Shown: one piece after another, positions 44,810 to 53,464 of the stretch | How the letters are laid out: each line of letters begins with the position of its first letter | How positions within the stretch are numbered: the stretch's first letter is position 1 | Source of the DNA: Halomarina halobia | GTDB lineage: Archaea; Halobacteriota; Halobacteria; Halobacteriales; Haloarculaceae | Length of the DNA stretch: 64,000 nucleotides | Direction of reading: 5' to 3' | Assembly (NCBI RefSeq): GCF_029338575.1 | Contig: NZ_CP119994.1 | Location: forward strand, 62,001 to 126,000 | The notes under the pieces: generated by a model | What the model was told of the DNA's origin: nothing | Database searches by the model: none | Seen by the model: only the letters and a program-made list of their open reading frames with translations | Position numbers and translations under genes: made by a program

Positions 44810-45751
44810 TCACCGCCGGCGGACGGTCCCGTCGCCGTCGACGAGCGCCGCCAGGCCGTCGTGCAGCCCGACCGACGGTTCGTAGCCGAGGTCCCGCCGG
44901 GCCTTCGAGATGTCCGCTCGGCTCTTCTGAATGTCACCCGGACGGCGATCGACGTGGATGACCTCGCCGCGCGAATCGGTGAGGTCGGCGACGAGTCGGG
45001 CGAGTTCGAGGACGCTCACGCTCCGTCCGGTGCCGACGTTGTACGCCTCGCCAACCCGATCGGTCGTCGCCGCCAGCAGGTTCGCCCGGACCACGTCGTT
45101 GACGTGGACGAAGTCACGTATCTGCGACCCGTCGCCCTCGATCGTTATGGGCTGTCCGCTACACGCCTGTTCGAGGAACGTGGTGATGACGCTGCTGTAG
45201 TCCGCACACGCCTGTCGGGGTCCGTAGACGTTGAAGTACCGGAGGGCAACGGTGTCGAGGTCATAGAGCTCGTTGTACAGCCGCGCGTAGTGGTCCGCGG
45301 CGAGTTTCTCGACGCCGTACGGCGAGGTCGGCGTCGTCGGCTCGTCCTCGGAGATGGGAACCGACGTCGGGTTCCCGTAGATCGCGGTGCTCGACGCCAC
45401 GATCACGCGCGCGTCAGTGCGGCGCGCGCGTTCGAGCACGGTGAGCGTCCCCTGCACGTTCGCGCGGTGGCTCGCGCTCGGATCGTCCACGGACCGCTTG
45501 ATGCTCGCGTTCGCCGCCTGGTGGAAGACGAGATCGACGTCGGCTATCACCTCCGAAACGACCGCGGGGTCACAGACGTCCCCCTCGATCACCGTCGCCC
45601 CGGGGTGGACGTGTCCGCGGCGTCCCGTCGAGAAGTCGTCGATGATGTGCACCTCGTTGTCCTGGGCGAGCGCGTCGACCAGGTGGCTCCCGATGAACCC
45701 CGCGCCCCCCGTGACCAACACGCTCCGACCCTCGAGCGTCGCGGATGCCAT
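44810..45751 (-). CDS. UDP-glucose 4-epimerase-like SDR
   Basis: 313 aa. VTGGAGFIGSHLVDALAQD (residues 13-31), DDFSTGRRGHVHPGATVIEG, ASSTAIYGNPTSVPISE, and the catalytic Tyr/Lys in YGVEKLAADHYARLY (about 146/150), followed by LRYFNVYGPRQ and FVHVNDVVRANLLA. These match GalE-type epimerases better than dehydratases. It interconverts UDP-sugar epimers for the glycan locus. A TAATAACCATAC element lies 37 nt upstream of the ATG. Confidence 0.92.
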   Translation of the reverse strand: MASATLEGRSVLVTGGAGFIGSHLVDALAQDNEVHIIDDFSTGRRGHVHPGATVIEGDVCDPAVVSEVIADVDLVFHQAANASIKRSVDDPSASHRANVQGTLTVLERARRTDARVIVASSTAIYGNPTSVPISEDEPTTPTSPYGVEKLAADHYARLYNELYDLDTVALRYFNVYGPRQACADYSSVITTFLEQACSGQPITIEGDGSQIRDFVHVNDVVRANLLAATTDRVGEAYNVGTGRSVSVLELARLVADLTDSRGEVIHVDRRPGDIQKSRADISKARRDLGYEPSVGLHDGLAALVDGDGTVRRR

Positions 45752-46029
45752 TGCGACCGTCCTCGGCGCCCGGGGCGTATGGTTATTAGTATTCTATCGT
45801 GATAGATTGCGCATTCGACGGCGGGACTACCACCGGAGACGAGCAGTCGCTACGGCGATACGTCGAACGCGAACGCGCCGACGGCGGTGCCGCGGTGCTC
45901 GTTACGCGATCCCTACCAAGGGAAAGGTGTATCGTACGCGGAACGTCGTCGCCCGGCGACCGCCGCGCGAGTGGTCGTCGGGCGGCGGAGTGGTTCGGTT
46001 CCCGGTCTGTCAGGAATCGGTAGGCGAGT

Positions 46030-46042
46030 CATTACAACGACC
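46030..46042 (+). promoter_or_regulatory. TTACAA variant element of the FG-GAP gene
   Basis: CATTACAACGACC. The T of TTACAA is 31 nt upstream of ATG 46063. Confidence 0.42.
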
Positions 46043-46062
46043 GTGAAAGACCAAGCGAAACC

Positions 46063-47208
46063 ATGCACTTCCGGCACGAGCGAATCGACTCGCGCCCTCC
46101 CTGTGGCCGGTTGAGTACCTGCTTCACGACCGATCTGACCGGAAACGGCCGGCCGGACGTCATCGTCGGCGGGATGGGACGCTACCCGACGGTCTCGCTC
46201 AACGGCACCGAGATCAAGCTCCGGCTCCTGCCGGGGATCGGCTCGCTCCTCCCCCGCTTCGAGACGAACGTCTTCTGGTACGAGAACCCCGGCTGGGAGC
46301 GCCACACCCTCGCCGCCGAGCGGGACCTCCACCTCGACGTCGGCGGGACCCTCCACGACGTGGACGGCGACGGCCGCGTCGACCTGATCGTCGGCCAGGG
46401 CTACGGGCACGGCGACGTCTACTGGTACCGCCAGCCCGAGGACCCCCGCGAGCCGTGGGAGCAGCACCTGCTCACCGACCGCTTCCGGAAGTACCACGAC
46501 TTCGCGGTCGGCGACGTGGACGACGACGGCGAGCCCGAGATCGTCGGCCTCTCCCAGGAGGCCGCCACCGTCTTCTACTTCGACATTCCCGCGGACCCGA
46601 CCGTCGAGCCGTGGCCCGACTGGTGCTGCCACGTCGTCGACCGCGACCGCTCGGTCGAGGGCGTCCACGTCGGCGACGTCGACGGCGACGGCCGCACCGA
46701 GATCGTCGCCGGGACGGGCATCTACCACCGCGACGACGACGGCTCGTGGGACCGCGAGTCCATCGTCGAGGGGTGGGACGACGTGCGCGTGGCGGTGGCC
46801 GACCTCGACGGTGACGGCGAGGACGAGATCGTCCTCGCGGAGGGCGACTCGCCCATCTACGGCACCCACCCCGCGCAGGTCGCGTGGTTCGACGGACCGG
46901 ACTGGACGCCGCACGTCCTCCGCGACGACATGTACTGCCCGCACAGCCTCCAGGTCGGCGACCTGACGGGTGACGGACGACCGGACGTCTACGTCGGCGA
47001 GATGGGTCTGGGCGAGAACGACGACCCGGAGCACGTCGTGTTCAGGAACCGCGGCGACGGCGCGTTCGAGGAGGTCGTCGTCGAGCGCGGCGTCGCGACC
47101 CACGAGGCGAAACTCGCCGACGTGAACGGCGACGGCCGACTCGACGTCGTCGGCAAGTCCTACGGGCCGACCCACCACGTCGACGTCTGGTACAACGAGA
47201 CCGATTGA
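46063..47208 (+). CDS. FG-GAP/VCBS-type seven-bladed beta-propeller protein
   Basis: 381 aa. Seven Asp-rich loops of the Ca2+-binding D-x-[DN]-x-D/N-G type recur every 45-60 residues: DLTGNGRPDVIVG, DVDGDGRVDLIVG, DVDDDGEPEIVG, DVDGDGRTEIVAG, DLDGDGEDEIVLA, DLTGDGRPDVYVG, DVNGDGRLDVVG. The blades also share a W-Y/F pattern (VFWYENPGW, VYWYRQPED, VAWFDGPDW, VDVWYNETD). No Sec or Tat signal is present although FG-GAP proteins are usually exported, so it is either cytosolic or the start is wrong. Probably binds sugars or proteins. Confidence 0.88.
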   Translation: MHFRHERIDSRPPCGRLSTCFTTDLTGNGRPDVIVGGMGRYPTVSLNGTEIKLRLLPGIGSLLPRFETNVFWYENPGWERHTLAAERDLHLDVGGTLHDVDGDGRVDLIVGQGYGHGDVYWYRQPEDPREPWEQHLLTDRFRKYHDFAVGDVDDDGEPEIVGLSQEAATVFYFDIPADPTVEPWPDWCCHVVDRDRSVEGVHVGDVDGDGRTEIVAGTGIYHRDDDGSWDRESIVEGWDDVRVAVADLDGDGEDEIVLAEGDSPIYGTHPAQVAWFDGPDWTPHVLRDDMYCPHSLQVGDLTGDGRPDVYVGEMGLGENDDPEHVVFRNRGDGAFEEVVVERGVATHEAKLADVNGDGRLDVVGKSYGPTHHVDVWYNETD

Positions 47209-47416
47209 CGGCACGCGGGCGAACGCCGGTCCGACGAACCGGGCCGCGGAGCGGTACGAACTATCCAAACTGTACAAACTGTACAAATCGCAAGGATCGT
47301 GCGAACTGTACGAGCCGTGTCGAATCTGCGAGAAACGACGTGTGCTCGCCGCGGACGGGCCGACGGCACCCCTCCGCGGCCGCACGCCTTTGCGGCCGCG
47401 GGACCAAGGTCGGGCG

Positions 47417-48352
47417 ATGACCGAGTACGTCTTCTACGGCGGGAAGGGCGGGGTGGGAAAGACGTCGTGCGCCGCCGCGACGGGGCTCGAACTCGCCGGC
47501 CGCGGAGCGCGCACGCTGGTCGTCTCGACGGACCCCGCCCACTCCCTCGGTGACAGCCTGGAGACCGAGCTGAGCGGCGAGCCGACGCGCGTCGCGGCGA
47601 ACCTCTGGGCCGTGGAGGCCGACCCCGAGGCGGGCCAGGAGACCTACCGCGGGATCGTCTCGGTGCTCGCGGCGGAGTTCCGGGAGGCGGGCGTCAGGCT
47701 CGACGACGAGGACGTCGAGCGGTTGTTCGCGGCCGGGTTCGTGCCAGGGAGTGACGAGATCGCCGCGCTCGAGTTCATCGGGGAGTACGCGGAGGCGGAC
47801 GCGTGGGACTACGTGGTGTTCGACACCGCGCCGACGGGACACACCCTCCGGCTGCTGACCCTGCCCGACGTGCTGCGCGAGTCGCTCTCGACCGTCGGGA
47901 AGGTGCGGGGACAGCTCCGACGGCTGGTCGCCTCGGCGCGGAGCGTGGTGTTCGGCCCCGCGGCCCTCCTCCGTCCCGGCCGCGAACCGGACGAGGTCGA
48001 CGCGCTGCGCGAACGGATGGAGCGCGTCGCCGCGCTCCTCCGCGACCCGGAGCGAACCGACTTCCGGGTCGTGCTGCTCCCCGAGACGCTCGCCATCGAG
48101 GAGACCCGACGGCTCGTGGAGCGCCTCCGCGAGTTCGACGTTCCGGTCGACACGCTTCTCGTGAACCGCGTGCTGGAGGACGTAGACGAGAACTGCGACC
48201 GGTGCGCGGCGCGGAAGGCGCGCCACGAGCGACGGCTCGAACGCGTCCGGGAGACGTTTCCCGACTGCTCCGTCCGGGTGGTACCCGAACTCGACGGCGA
48301 GGCGTACGGCCGGGACGCGCTCTCCCGCCTCGCCGAGCGGATCGACGCGTGA
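47417..48352 (+). CDS. ArsA/Get3 family ATPase
   Basis: 311 aa starting MTEYVFYGGKGGVGKTSCAA. The deviant Walker A GKGGVGKTS lies at residues 9-17. Other marks are VSTDPAHSLGDSLETEL, DTAPTGHTLRLLTLPD (switch II) and the Cys pair in ENCDRCAARKARHERRLE, the zinc-linking CxxC of Get3-type ATPases. Single ATPase domain. It probably targets tail-anchored membrane proteins; an arsenite-efflux role is less likely without arsB or arsR nearby. An upstream Met 25 codons earlier is a non-conserved extension. Confidence 0.9.
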   Translation: MTEYVFYGGKGGVGKTSCAAATGLELAGRGARTLVVSTDPAHSLGDSLETELSGEPTRVAANLWAVEADPEAGQETYRGIVSVLAAEFREAGVRLDDEDVERLFAAGFVPGSDEIAALEFIGEYAEADAWDYVVFDTAPTGHTLRLLTLPDVLRESLSTVGKVRGQLRRLVASARSVVFGPAALLRPGREPDEVDALRERMERVAALLRDPERTDFRVVLLPETLAIEETRRLVERLREFDVPVDTLLVNRVLEDVDENCDRCAARKARHERRLERVRETFPDCSVRVVPELDGEAYGRDALSRLAERIDA

Positions 48353-48408
48353 CCGTCCGCGACCGCCGATTACACAACCGTTAGGTCGTTCTCGCCGCTC
48401 TAGATAGT

Positions 48409-49755
48409 ATGAGCGCGCCGCGCGCGGCGACGGCCACGGCCGCGGTCAGATCGCCCCGCCGCGCCCTCGCGACCGTCGTCGTCATCGTCTTCGTCGACCT
48501 GCTGGGGTTCGGCGTCGTCATCCCCATCCTCCCGTTCTACGTCCGCAGCTTCGGCGTGAGCGACGTCTTCATCGGCCTACTCGCGGCCTCCTACTCGCTC
48601 ATGCAGTTCGGCCTCGCGCCCGTCCTCGGCCGCGTCTCCGACGAGCGCGGCCGGCGGCCGGTCCTCATGCTCTCGCTCGCGGGGAGCGCCGTCGCGTGGA
48701 CGGTCTTCGGCCTCGCGGGGGAGGCGGAGGCGTTGCTCGGCGTCGTCGGTGCCGTCGCCACGCTGTTCTGCTCGCGCATGCTCGCCGGGGCGATGGGCGG
48801 GAACATCGCCGCCGCGCAGGCGTACATCGCCGACGTCACCCCTCGCGAGCGCCGCGCCGGGGCGCTCGGCCTCGTCGGCGCGTCGTTCGCCCTCGGGTTC
48901 ATCTTCGGTCCCGCGATCGGCGGCGCGTTCGCGAGCGACGCCGTCGTCTCGGCCGCGGACCGTCTCCTCCCGTCGTTCGTCCCGACGACGCGCTTCTCGC
49001 TGCCGAGCTTCGCCGCCGCCGGACTGAGCCTCACCAGCTTCCTCCTCGCGTACCTCTTCCTCGAGGAACCGGAGCGCACCCGGGCGGCGGCCCGCGGCGG
49101 GACGTTCGTCGCGCAGTTCCGCGAGGCGCTCTCGACGCCCGGCCTCCGGGACCTCGTCGTCGCGTTCTTCCTCGTCTCCCTCGCCTTCTCGGGCGTCCAG
49201 GTGATGTTCATCCCGTTCGTCGCGGACATCTACGGCTACGACGCGTCGCAGGCGGCCGCGCTCCTGACCTACGTCGGCGTCCTCGGCGTCGTCAACCAGG
49301 GCGTGCTCGTCGGTCGCCTCTCGCGGCGCTACGACGACCGGCTGCTCGCGCTCGTGGGCGCGGGCGTCCTCGCGCTCGCGCTGGCGGGCATCCCGGGCGC
49401 GCCCGCCCTCGGTCGCGCGCTCTTCGGCGGACTCGCGCTGGCGTCGCCCCTGACGCCCGAACTGGCGGCGCTGCTGGTCGTCCTCGCCTGCCTCTCGTTC
49501 GGCAACGGCCTTCTCAACGTCTCGCTCGCCACGCTCGTCTCGACGAGTACGGGGGAGGAGACACAGGGCAGCGCCTTCGGCGTGACACAGGGGGCGGCGA
49601 GCCTCGGTCGGACGGTCGGACCGCCCGCGATGGCGCTGCTGTACGCCGCCGTCGCCGTGTGGTCGCCGTTCGCCGTCGGCGCGGCGCTGGTCCTTCCGAT
49701 CGTGGCTCTGCTGGTACGGGTGGCGCGGCGGCCGACGACGACGACGGCGGGCTGA
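48409..49755 (+). CDS. MFS transporter
   Basis: 448 aa, 12 membrane helices. Motif A in the first cytoplasmic loop, GRVSDERGRRPVLMLSLAGS (about residues 75-94), with VVIPILPFYVRSFGVSD before it resembling the TetA/multidrug family. Central loop near 225. It exports drugs or metabolites; the substrate is unknown. Stands alone on the plus strand with a 57-nt gap after the Get3 gene. Confidence 0.9.
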   Translation: MSAPRAATATAAVRSPRRALATVVVIVFVDLLGFGVVIPILPFYVRSFGVSDVFIGLLAASYSLMQFGLAPVLGRVSDERGRRPVLMLSLAGSAVAWTVFGLAGEAEALLGVVGAVATLFCSRMLAGAMGGNIAAAQAYIADVTPRERRAGALGLVGASFALGFIFGPAIGGAFASDAVVSAADRLLPSFVPTTRFSLPSFAAAGLSLTSFLLAYLFLEEPERTRAAARGGTFVAQFREALSTPGLRDLVVAFFLVSLAFSGVQVMFIPFVADIYGYDASQAAALLTYVGVLGVVNQGVLVGRLSRRYDDRLLALVGAGVLALALAGIPGAPALGRALFGGLALASPLTPELAALLVVLACLSFGNGLLNVSLATLVSTSTGEETQGSAFGVTQGAASLGRTVGPPAMALLYAAVAVWSPFAVGAALVLPIVALLVRVARRPTTTTAG

Positions 49756-49946
49756 TCGGGAGAGGAGGGCCGAAGCGGGGTACGGGTCGGCCGCGCGGTC
49801 GGTACGGTGCCGCCGGGACCGGACCGAACGCCGACGGGCGCGGCGGCGGCCATCTCGTCCGGCGACCGACGCCCGGTTCGGACTGTCGTTATCGTCGTAC
49901 TAACATCCCGCCCGTCGATGGCGGTTGATCTGACAAGTATATAACG

Positions 49947-50381
49947 GTGGTGAAACGTGGGAGCGACGGAGAGACAGGGCTATACGTCCCCTTCGAGGAC
50001 TGTCAGATGGAGATGGTGCGGCCACACGACGACGGTTCGGAGATGCAGGCGGTCCTCGACGCCCTCGACGACGCGACCTGCCAGCGCATCATCGTGGAGT
50101 TGGACCAACCTATGACGGCAAGCGAACTCTCGGAGACGTGCGACGTCCCCCTCTCGACGACCTACCGGAAGCTGGACGACCTGAGCGAGGCCTCGCTCGT
50201 CGCGGAGGAGACGGAGATCCGACGCGACGGCCACCACACGACCCGCTACCGACGCGACTTCGAGGAGGTCGTCATCCGATTGAGCGAGGACCGCCGGCTG
50301 GCCGTGACCATCGAGCGGCCGTCGACCCCCGACGAGCGCCTGGAACAGCTGTGGGGCGAGGTACGGAGGGAAGCGCGATGA
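49947..50381 (+). CDS. Winged-helix transcriptional regulator
   Basis: 144 aa, GTG start. A CTAACATCCCG element about 36 nt upstream supports it. HTH: AVLDALDDATCQRIIVELDQ, PMTASELSETCDVPLSTTYR, KLDDLSEASLVAEETE (about residues 33-90), then a beta strand region EVVIRLSEDRRLAVTIERP. ArsR/HTH_20-like. The stop overlaps the next gene's ATG, so the two form an operon typical of haloarchaea: a regulator plus a small membrane protein. Confidence 0.88.
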   Translation: MVKRGSDGETGLYVPFEDCQMEMVRPHDDGSEMQAVLDALDDATCQRIIVELDQPMTASELSETCDVPLSTTYRKLDDLSEASLVAEETEIRRDGHHTTRYRRDFEEVVIRLSEDRRLAVTIERPSTPDERLEQLWGEVRREAR

Positions 50382-50656
50382 CCGCCGAGTTCGCCACCCT
50401 CGTCGTCGCGTTCAAGACCCTGACGCTGGTGCTCGGCGGCGTCATCACCTACTTCGCGTTCAAGGCGTACCGACGCACGCGGGCGCGGGCGCTCGCGGCG
50501 CTCTCGGTCGGGTTCGCCATCGTCACCTTCGGGTCGCTCCTCGCCGGGGCCGCCCACCAGGGGTTCGGCCTCGACTCCGACACCGTCCTGCTCATCGAGA
50601 GCGCCCTCACGGCCGTCGGCTTCGGCGTCATCACCTACTCGCTGTACGCCGACTGA
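50378..50656 (+). CDS. Small membrane protein partner of the regulator (DUF7521-like)
   Basis: 92 aa, three membrane helices: VAFKTLTLVLGGVITYFAFK, ALAALSVGFAIVTFGSLLAG and VLLIESALTAVGFGVITYSL. The ATG lies in the ATGA overlap with the regulator. This regulator-DUF7521 pair recurs in haloarchaea (from memory), suggesting that the membrane protein senses a signal for the regulator; that is inference. Confidence 0.8.
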   Translation: MTAEFATLVVAFKTLTLVLGGVITYFAFKAYRRTRARALAALSVGFAIVTFGSLLAGAAHQGFGLDSDTVLLIESALTAVGFGVITYSLYAD

Positions 50657-50662
50657 GTCGCG

Positions 50663-51073
50663 TCACGGCCGCCTGATCGTCAGCACGGGGACCTTCGCGA
50701 GGCGAACGACGCGCCCGGCGACGCTCCCCATGAACAGCCGATCGAGTCCCGTTCGACCGTGGGTTCCCATCACGATGAGGTCGATCCGCGCCTCGTCGGC
50801 GTACTCGAGGATCGCCCGCGACGGCTTCCCCTCGACGACCGCGCGCGTCACCGACAGGCCCGCCCCGCTGACGCGGGAGGCGGCTTCCTTCGTCGCGCGC
50901 TGTCCCTCCTCGGTCAGCAGGTCGAGCATCGGCCCGCCGCGGGCGACGGTCACGTCGGCGACGTAGACGACGTGGATCACGGCGTCGGCGCGCGAGGCGA
51001 GGTCGATGGCGTGTTCGAGCGCGGCCTCCGCCGTGTCGCTCCCGTCAGTCGGCACGAGGATGTTGTTGAACAT
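50663..51073 (-). CDS. Universal stress protein (UspA family, copy 1)
   Basis: 136 aa starting MFNNILVPTDGSDTAEAALE. The ATP-binding G-2x-G-9x-G-S motif is in GTHGRTGLDRLFMGSVAGRV (about residues 107-126), so it is a nucleotide-binding UspA type. The open frame runs on upstream through a zinc-finger relic (51121-51316) with no stop, so an N-terminally extended form is conceivable, but the UspA start at MFNN is the family norm. Confidence 0.9.
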   Translation of the reverse strand: MFNNILVPTDGSDTAEAALEHAIDLASRADAVIHVVYVADVTVARGGPMLDLLTEEGQRATKEAASRVSGAGLSVTRAVVEGKPSRAILEYADEARIDLIVMGTHGRTGLDRLFMGSVAGRVVRLAKVPVLTIRRP

Positions 51074-51120
51074 GGACGTCTCGGCGTGTGCTTCGCCGCC
51101 CGGGATAATCAAGGCGCGCC

Positions 51121-51316
51121 GCCCTGGGCCGGACGACTCGCCGGTCATGTCCCCACCCACTCGCTCGCGCCAGCCGTCGAACCGCTCTCGACACCAGGGG
51201 TCGGCCTCGACGTGGTCGACGAAGCCCGGACCGCCGTCCCTCGATCACGCGCCGCAGAACGCGCAACGCTCGGGGTCGTCCCACCGCGGACACGCCGGGA
51301 GTGCGTCGTCGGGCAC
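51121..51316 (-). pseudogene. Small zinc-finger protein relic (DUF7501-like) with an internal stop
   Basis: On the minus strand, from GTG 51316, MPDDALPACPRWDDPERCAF then CGA is followed by TGA (51245-51247). The same frame continues with RDGGPGFVDHVEADPWCRER and FDGWRERVGGDMTGE, the second half of a common haloarchaeal one-domain zinc finger (CxxCG...GGxGFxxH...C..F..WR). The two halves match one protein split by one nonsense codon. The frame then fuses into the UspA gene. The family name is from memory. Confidence 0.5.
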
Positions 51317-51527
51317 CACGAGCGTACCGGACAAACCCAAACCTGTTTCGAGGGGTATGGTCACGTATCGGAGCGGTTGATCGATTACACGGGGCGATTA
51401 TACACCTCGACGGCCGTGGAACCGGGATTCGTACGCGCCCGTCGGTTTCGCTCGACCGCCGGCGGTCGAACGACACCCGTCGAAACAGGGGTACGTGTTA
51501 TCCCTCGTCGGAGCGATTGTGGTAGGT

Positions 51528-51968
51528 ATGTACGAGCACATCCTCGTACCGACCGACGGAAGTACGGGATCGACGGCGGCCGCGGAGCTGGCGATCGACC
51601 TCGCCCGACAGTACGACGCGACGATCCACGCGCTGTTCGTCGTGGACACGACCTCGCTCCCGGCGGACGTGACGGCGACGTACGTCGACGAGGCGCTCGA
51701 AGGGGTGGGCGAGGACGCCACGGCGGCGGTCGTCGAGCGCGCCGCCGAGGCCGGCGTTGAGACGGCCCCCCCGGAGATCGCCTACGGCGCGCCCCACCGG
51801 GAGATCCTGGAGTACGCGGACGAACACGACGTCGACCTCATCGCGATGGGGACTCGCGGGCGGAGGGGCCTGGATCGGCTGCTCATCGGCAGCGTCGCCG
51901 AGAAGGTCGTTCGCCTGTCGACCGTACCCGTGTTGACGACCCACGCGCCGGAGGACTCGACCGGCTAG
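51528..51968 (+). CDS. Universal stress protein (UspA family, copy 2)
   Basis: 146 aa, starting MYEHILVPTDGSTGSTAAAE. ATP-binding motif GTRGRRGLDRLLIGSVAEKV (about 113-132) is complete. A GTTATCCC box lies 31 nt upstream of the ATG. A third copy lies head-to-head on the other strand. Confidence 0.92.
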   Translation: MYEHILVPTDGSTGSTAAAELAIDLARQYDATIHALFVVDTTSLPADVTATYVDEALEGVGEDATAAVVERAAEAGVETAPPEIAYGAPHREILEYADEHDVDLIAMGTRGRRGLDRLLIGSVAEKVVRLSTVPVLTTHAPEDSTG

Positions 51969-51983
51969 CCGATCGCTCCGGGA

Positions 51984-52406
51984 TCAGACCGGGAGGACCG
52001 GAACCCGCGACAGTCGCAGGACACGATCGGTCACGCTACCGATGTGCGGCGGCTCGACCCCCGACGCGCCGCGCTTGCCCATCACGATGAGGTCGACGTC
52101 GTTTCTCATCGCGTAGTCGATGATGGCCCGGTCGGGAGTGCCGCGGACGCAGTGACACTCCGCGTCGAGGTCCCGCCCCTCGGCCTGCCTGCCGATCCCC
52201 TCGACGATCCGCCAGCCCTCCTCCTCGATCTCCTCGATCGCGAGCTCGAAGCTGCCGAGCGCCGGCGTGTCGCCGTGGACGTGTTCGTCGACGACGAACA
52301 GCGCGTGAACGTCCGAGCCGTGTTCCTCGGCGAGCGCCAGCCCGTGTTCCACCCCCCGCGCCGCCTCGCGACTGCCGTCGGTCGGGATGAGGATGCGTCG
52401 GTACAT
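51984..52406 (-). CDS. Universal stress protein (UspA family, copy 3)
   Basis: 140 aa, starting MYRRILIPTDGSREAARGVE. The nucleotide motif is altered: GKRGASGVEPPHIGSVTDRV keeps G-2x-G and GS but with Pro-Pro in the linker, so ATP binding may differ. It contains a His/Asp-rich VVDEHVHGDTP and a Cys pair (ECHCVRG). Convergent with copy 2. Confidence 0.9.
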   Translation of the reverse strand: MYRRILIPTDGSREAARGVEHGLALAEEHGSDVHALFVVDEHVHGDTPALGSFELAIEEIEEEGWRIVEGIGRQAEGRDLDAECHCVRGTPDRAIIDYAMRNDVDLIVMGKRGASGVEPPHIGSVTDRVLRLSRVPVLPV

Positions 52407-52570
52407 GCGCCGGTCGTAACACGGCGGTCGAGAGAAGTGTTGTGTCTCCTATACTTTTGCCGAACAGTCTCGATGCGCGACGGCGCTGACCGGGGCGCTC
52501 CCCGTCGGCGCCGGCGGGTCGGTCCGCCGTTCGCGACGGCGAGCGGGGAAGCTACCGCCCTCAGCGGTCC

Positions 52571-52900
52571 TCAGACCCCGTAGCCCTGCGTGACCGCGAG
52601 GGCGACGACGAGCAGGACGAACCCGCCGTAGAGCAGGAGGTTCACCCGGATCAGCCCGAGGGCGGACGCCACCGTCCCGTCGTTCGTGACGGCGCTCGGG
52701 TTCTCGGCGGCGATGCGGCGGTGGAGCGTGACGTGGCCGACGACGTATCCGACGAGGGCGACCACGAACAGCCCGAGCGTCGCGAGCACCAGCGGCGGCT
52801 CGCCGAGCACGACGCCGGCGACCACGGCCAGGATCGCCACTACCAGCGTGACGTTCATCCCGAGGGTGAGTCGTCGGGCGGTCGCGATGTCCGAATCCAT
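52571..52900 (-). CDS. Small three-helix membrane protein
   Basis: 109 aa. Helices at about residues 12-33, 35-58 and 83-105, with a soluble loop (HRRIAAENPSAVTNDGTVAS) between the second and third. Family not recognised. Isolated gene; convincing hydrophobic pattern and clear ATG. Function unknown. Confidence 0.72.
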   Translation of the reverse strand: MDSDIATARRLTLGMNVTLVVAILAVVAGVVLGEPPLVLATLGLFVVALVGYVVGHVTLHRRIAAENPSAVTNDGTVASALGLIRVNLLLYGGFVLLVVALAVTQGYGV

Positions 52901-52934
52901 CGTTCTTGGATGGCAGAACGCCGACCATAACGGT

Positions 52935-53358
52935 TTACATTCGCTCCACGGCGACGACCGCGAGGTCGGTCGGGACGTCGCGGCCGAGGACCCGCCCGGC
53001 GCGCCAGTCGTCGCGGCTGAGCTGCACGTTCACCGACGAGGCGCTCCCGACGACGTGGGCGTTCGTGACGACGTGCCCCTCCCCGTCGTAGACGAAGCCG
53101 CTTCCCTGGCCCTCGCCCCGCTGGACGAGCACGACCCCCGCGACGCTCTCCCGATAGACGTGGGCGTAGGGCCCCCGACGGACCGACCCGTCGCGTTCAC
53201 CTCGGCGGATCGGTTCGTACCGTTCGTGCCGGTCGTGCCGTTCTATCCGGCGGACAGTCCGGGGAGGACGCTCGAACAGCCAGCGAGTCCGGCGCTCGCC
53301 ACGGTCCCCAGCGCGGCGAGGAACCGTCGTCGCGTCGACGGGCGCGAAGGGTCGGCCA
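52935..53358 (-). pseudogene. Decayed HtrA/DegP-type serine protease (lipoprotein)
   Basis: From ATG 53358 the frame gives a Tat-lipobox leader (STRRRFLAALGTVASAGLAG then C) and is stopped by TAG at about 53245. The same frame then encodes a Thr/Asn/Gly linker. The protease core resumes in another frame (YAHVYRESVAGVVLVQRGEG, GSGFVYDGEGHVVTNAHVVG with the catalytic His, then DLAVVAVERM) and ends at a TAA before the Ser region. The frame change falls at a G5 run near 53168. Both a nonsense codon and a truncation suggest true decay. Confidence 0.75.
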
Positions 53359-53464
53359 TGGTCGCCCGGACGCGCTACGGTCGAATAGGCGTTGGGCCGT
53401 CGTTCCAGTTCACGGACGGGCGACCGAGGGCGAGACGGGGACTCGGTTCGGGGCGCGACTGCGA

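Noticed and set aside
47262..47287. Tandem CAAACTGTA repeat before the Get3-like gene
   Set aside because: Only about two copies of nine bases. Too short to support an operator or origin.
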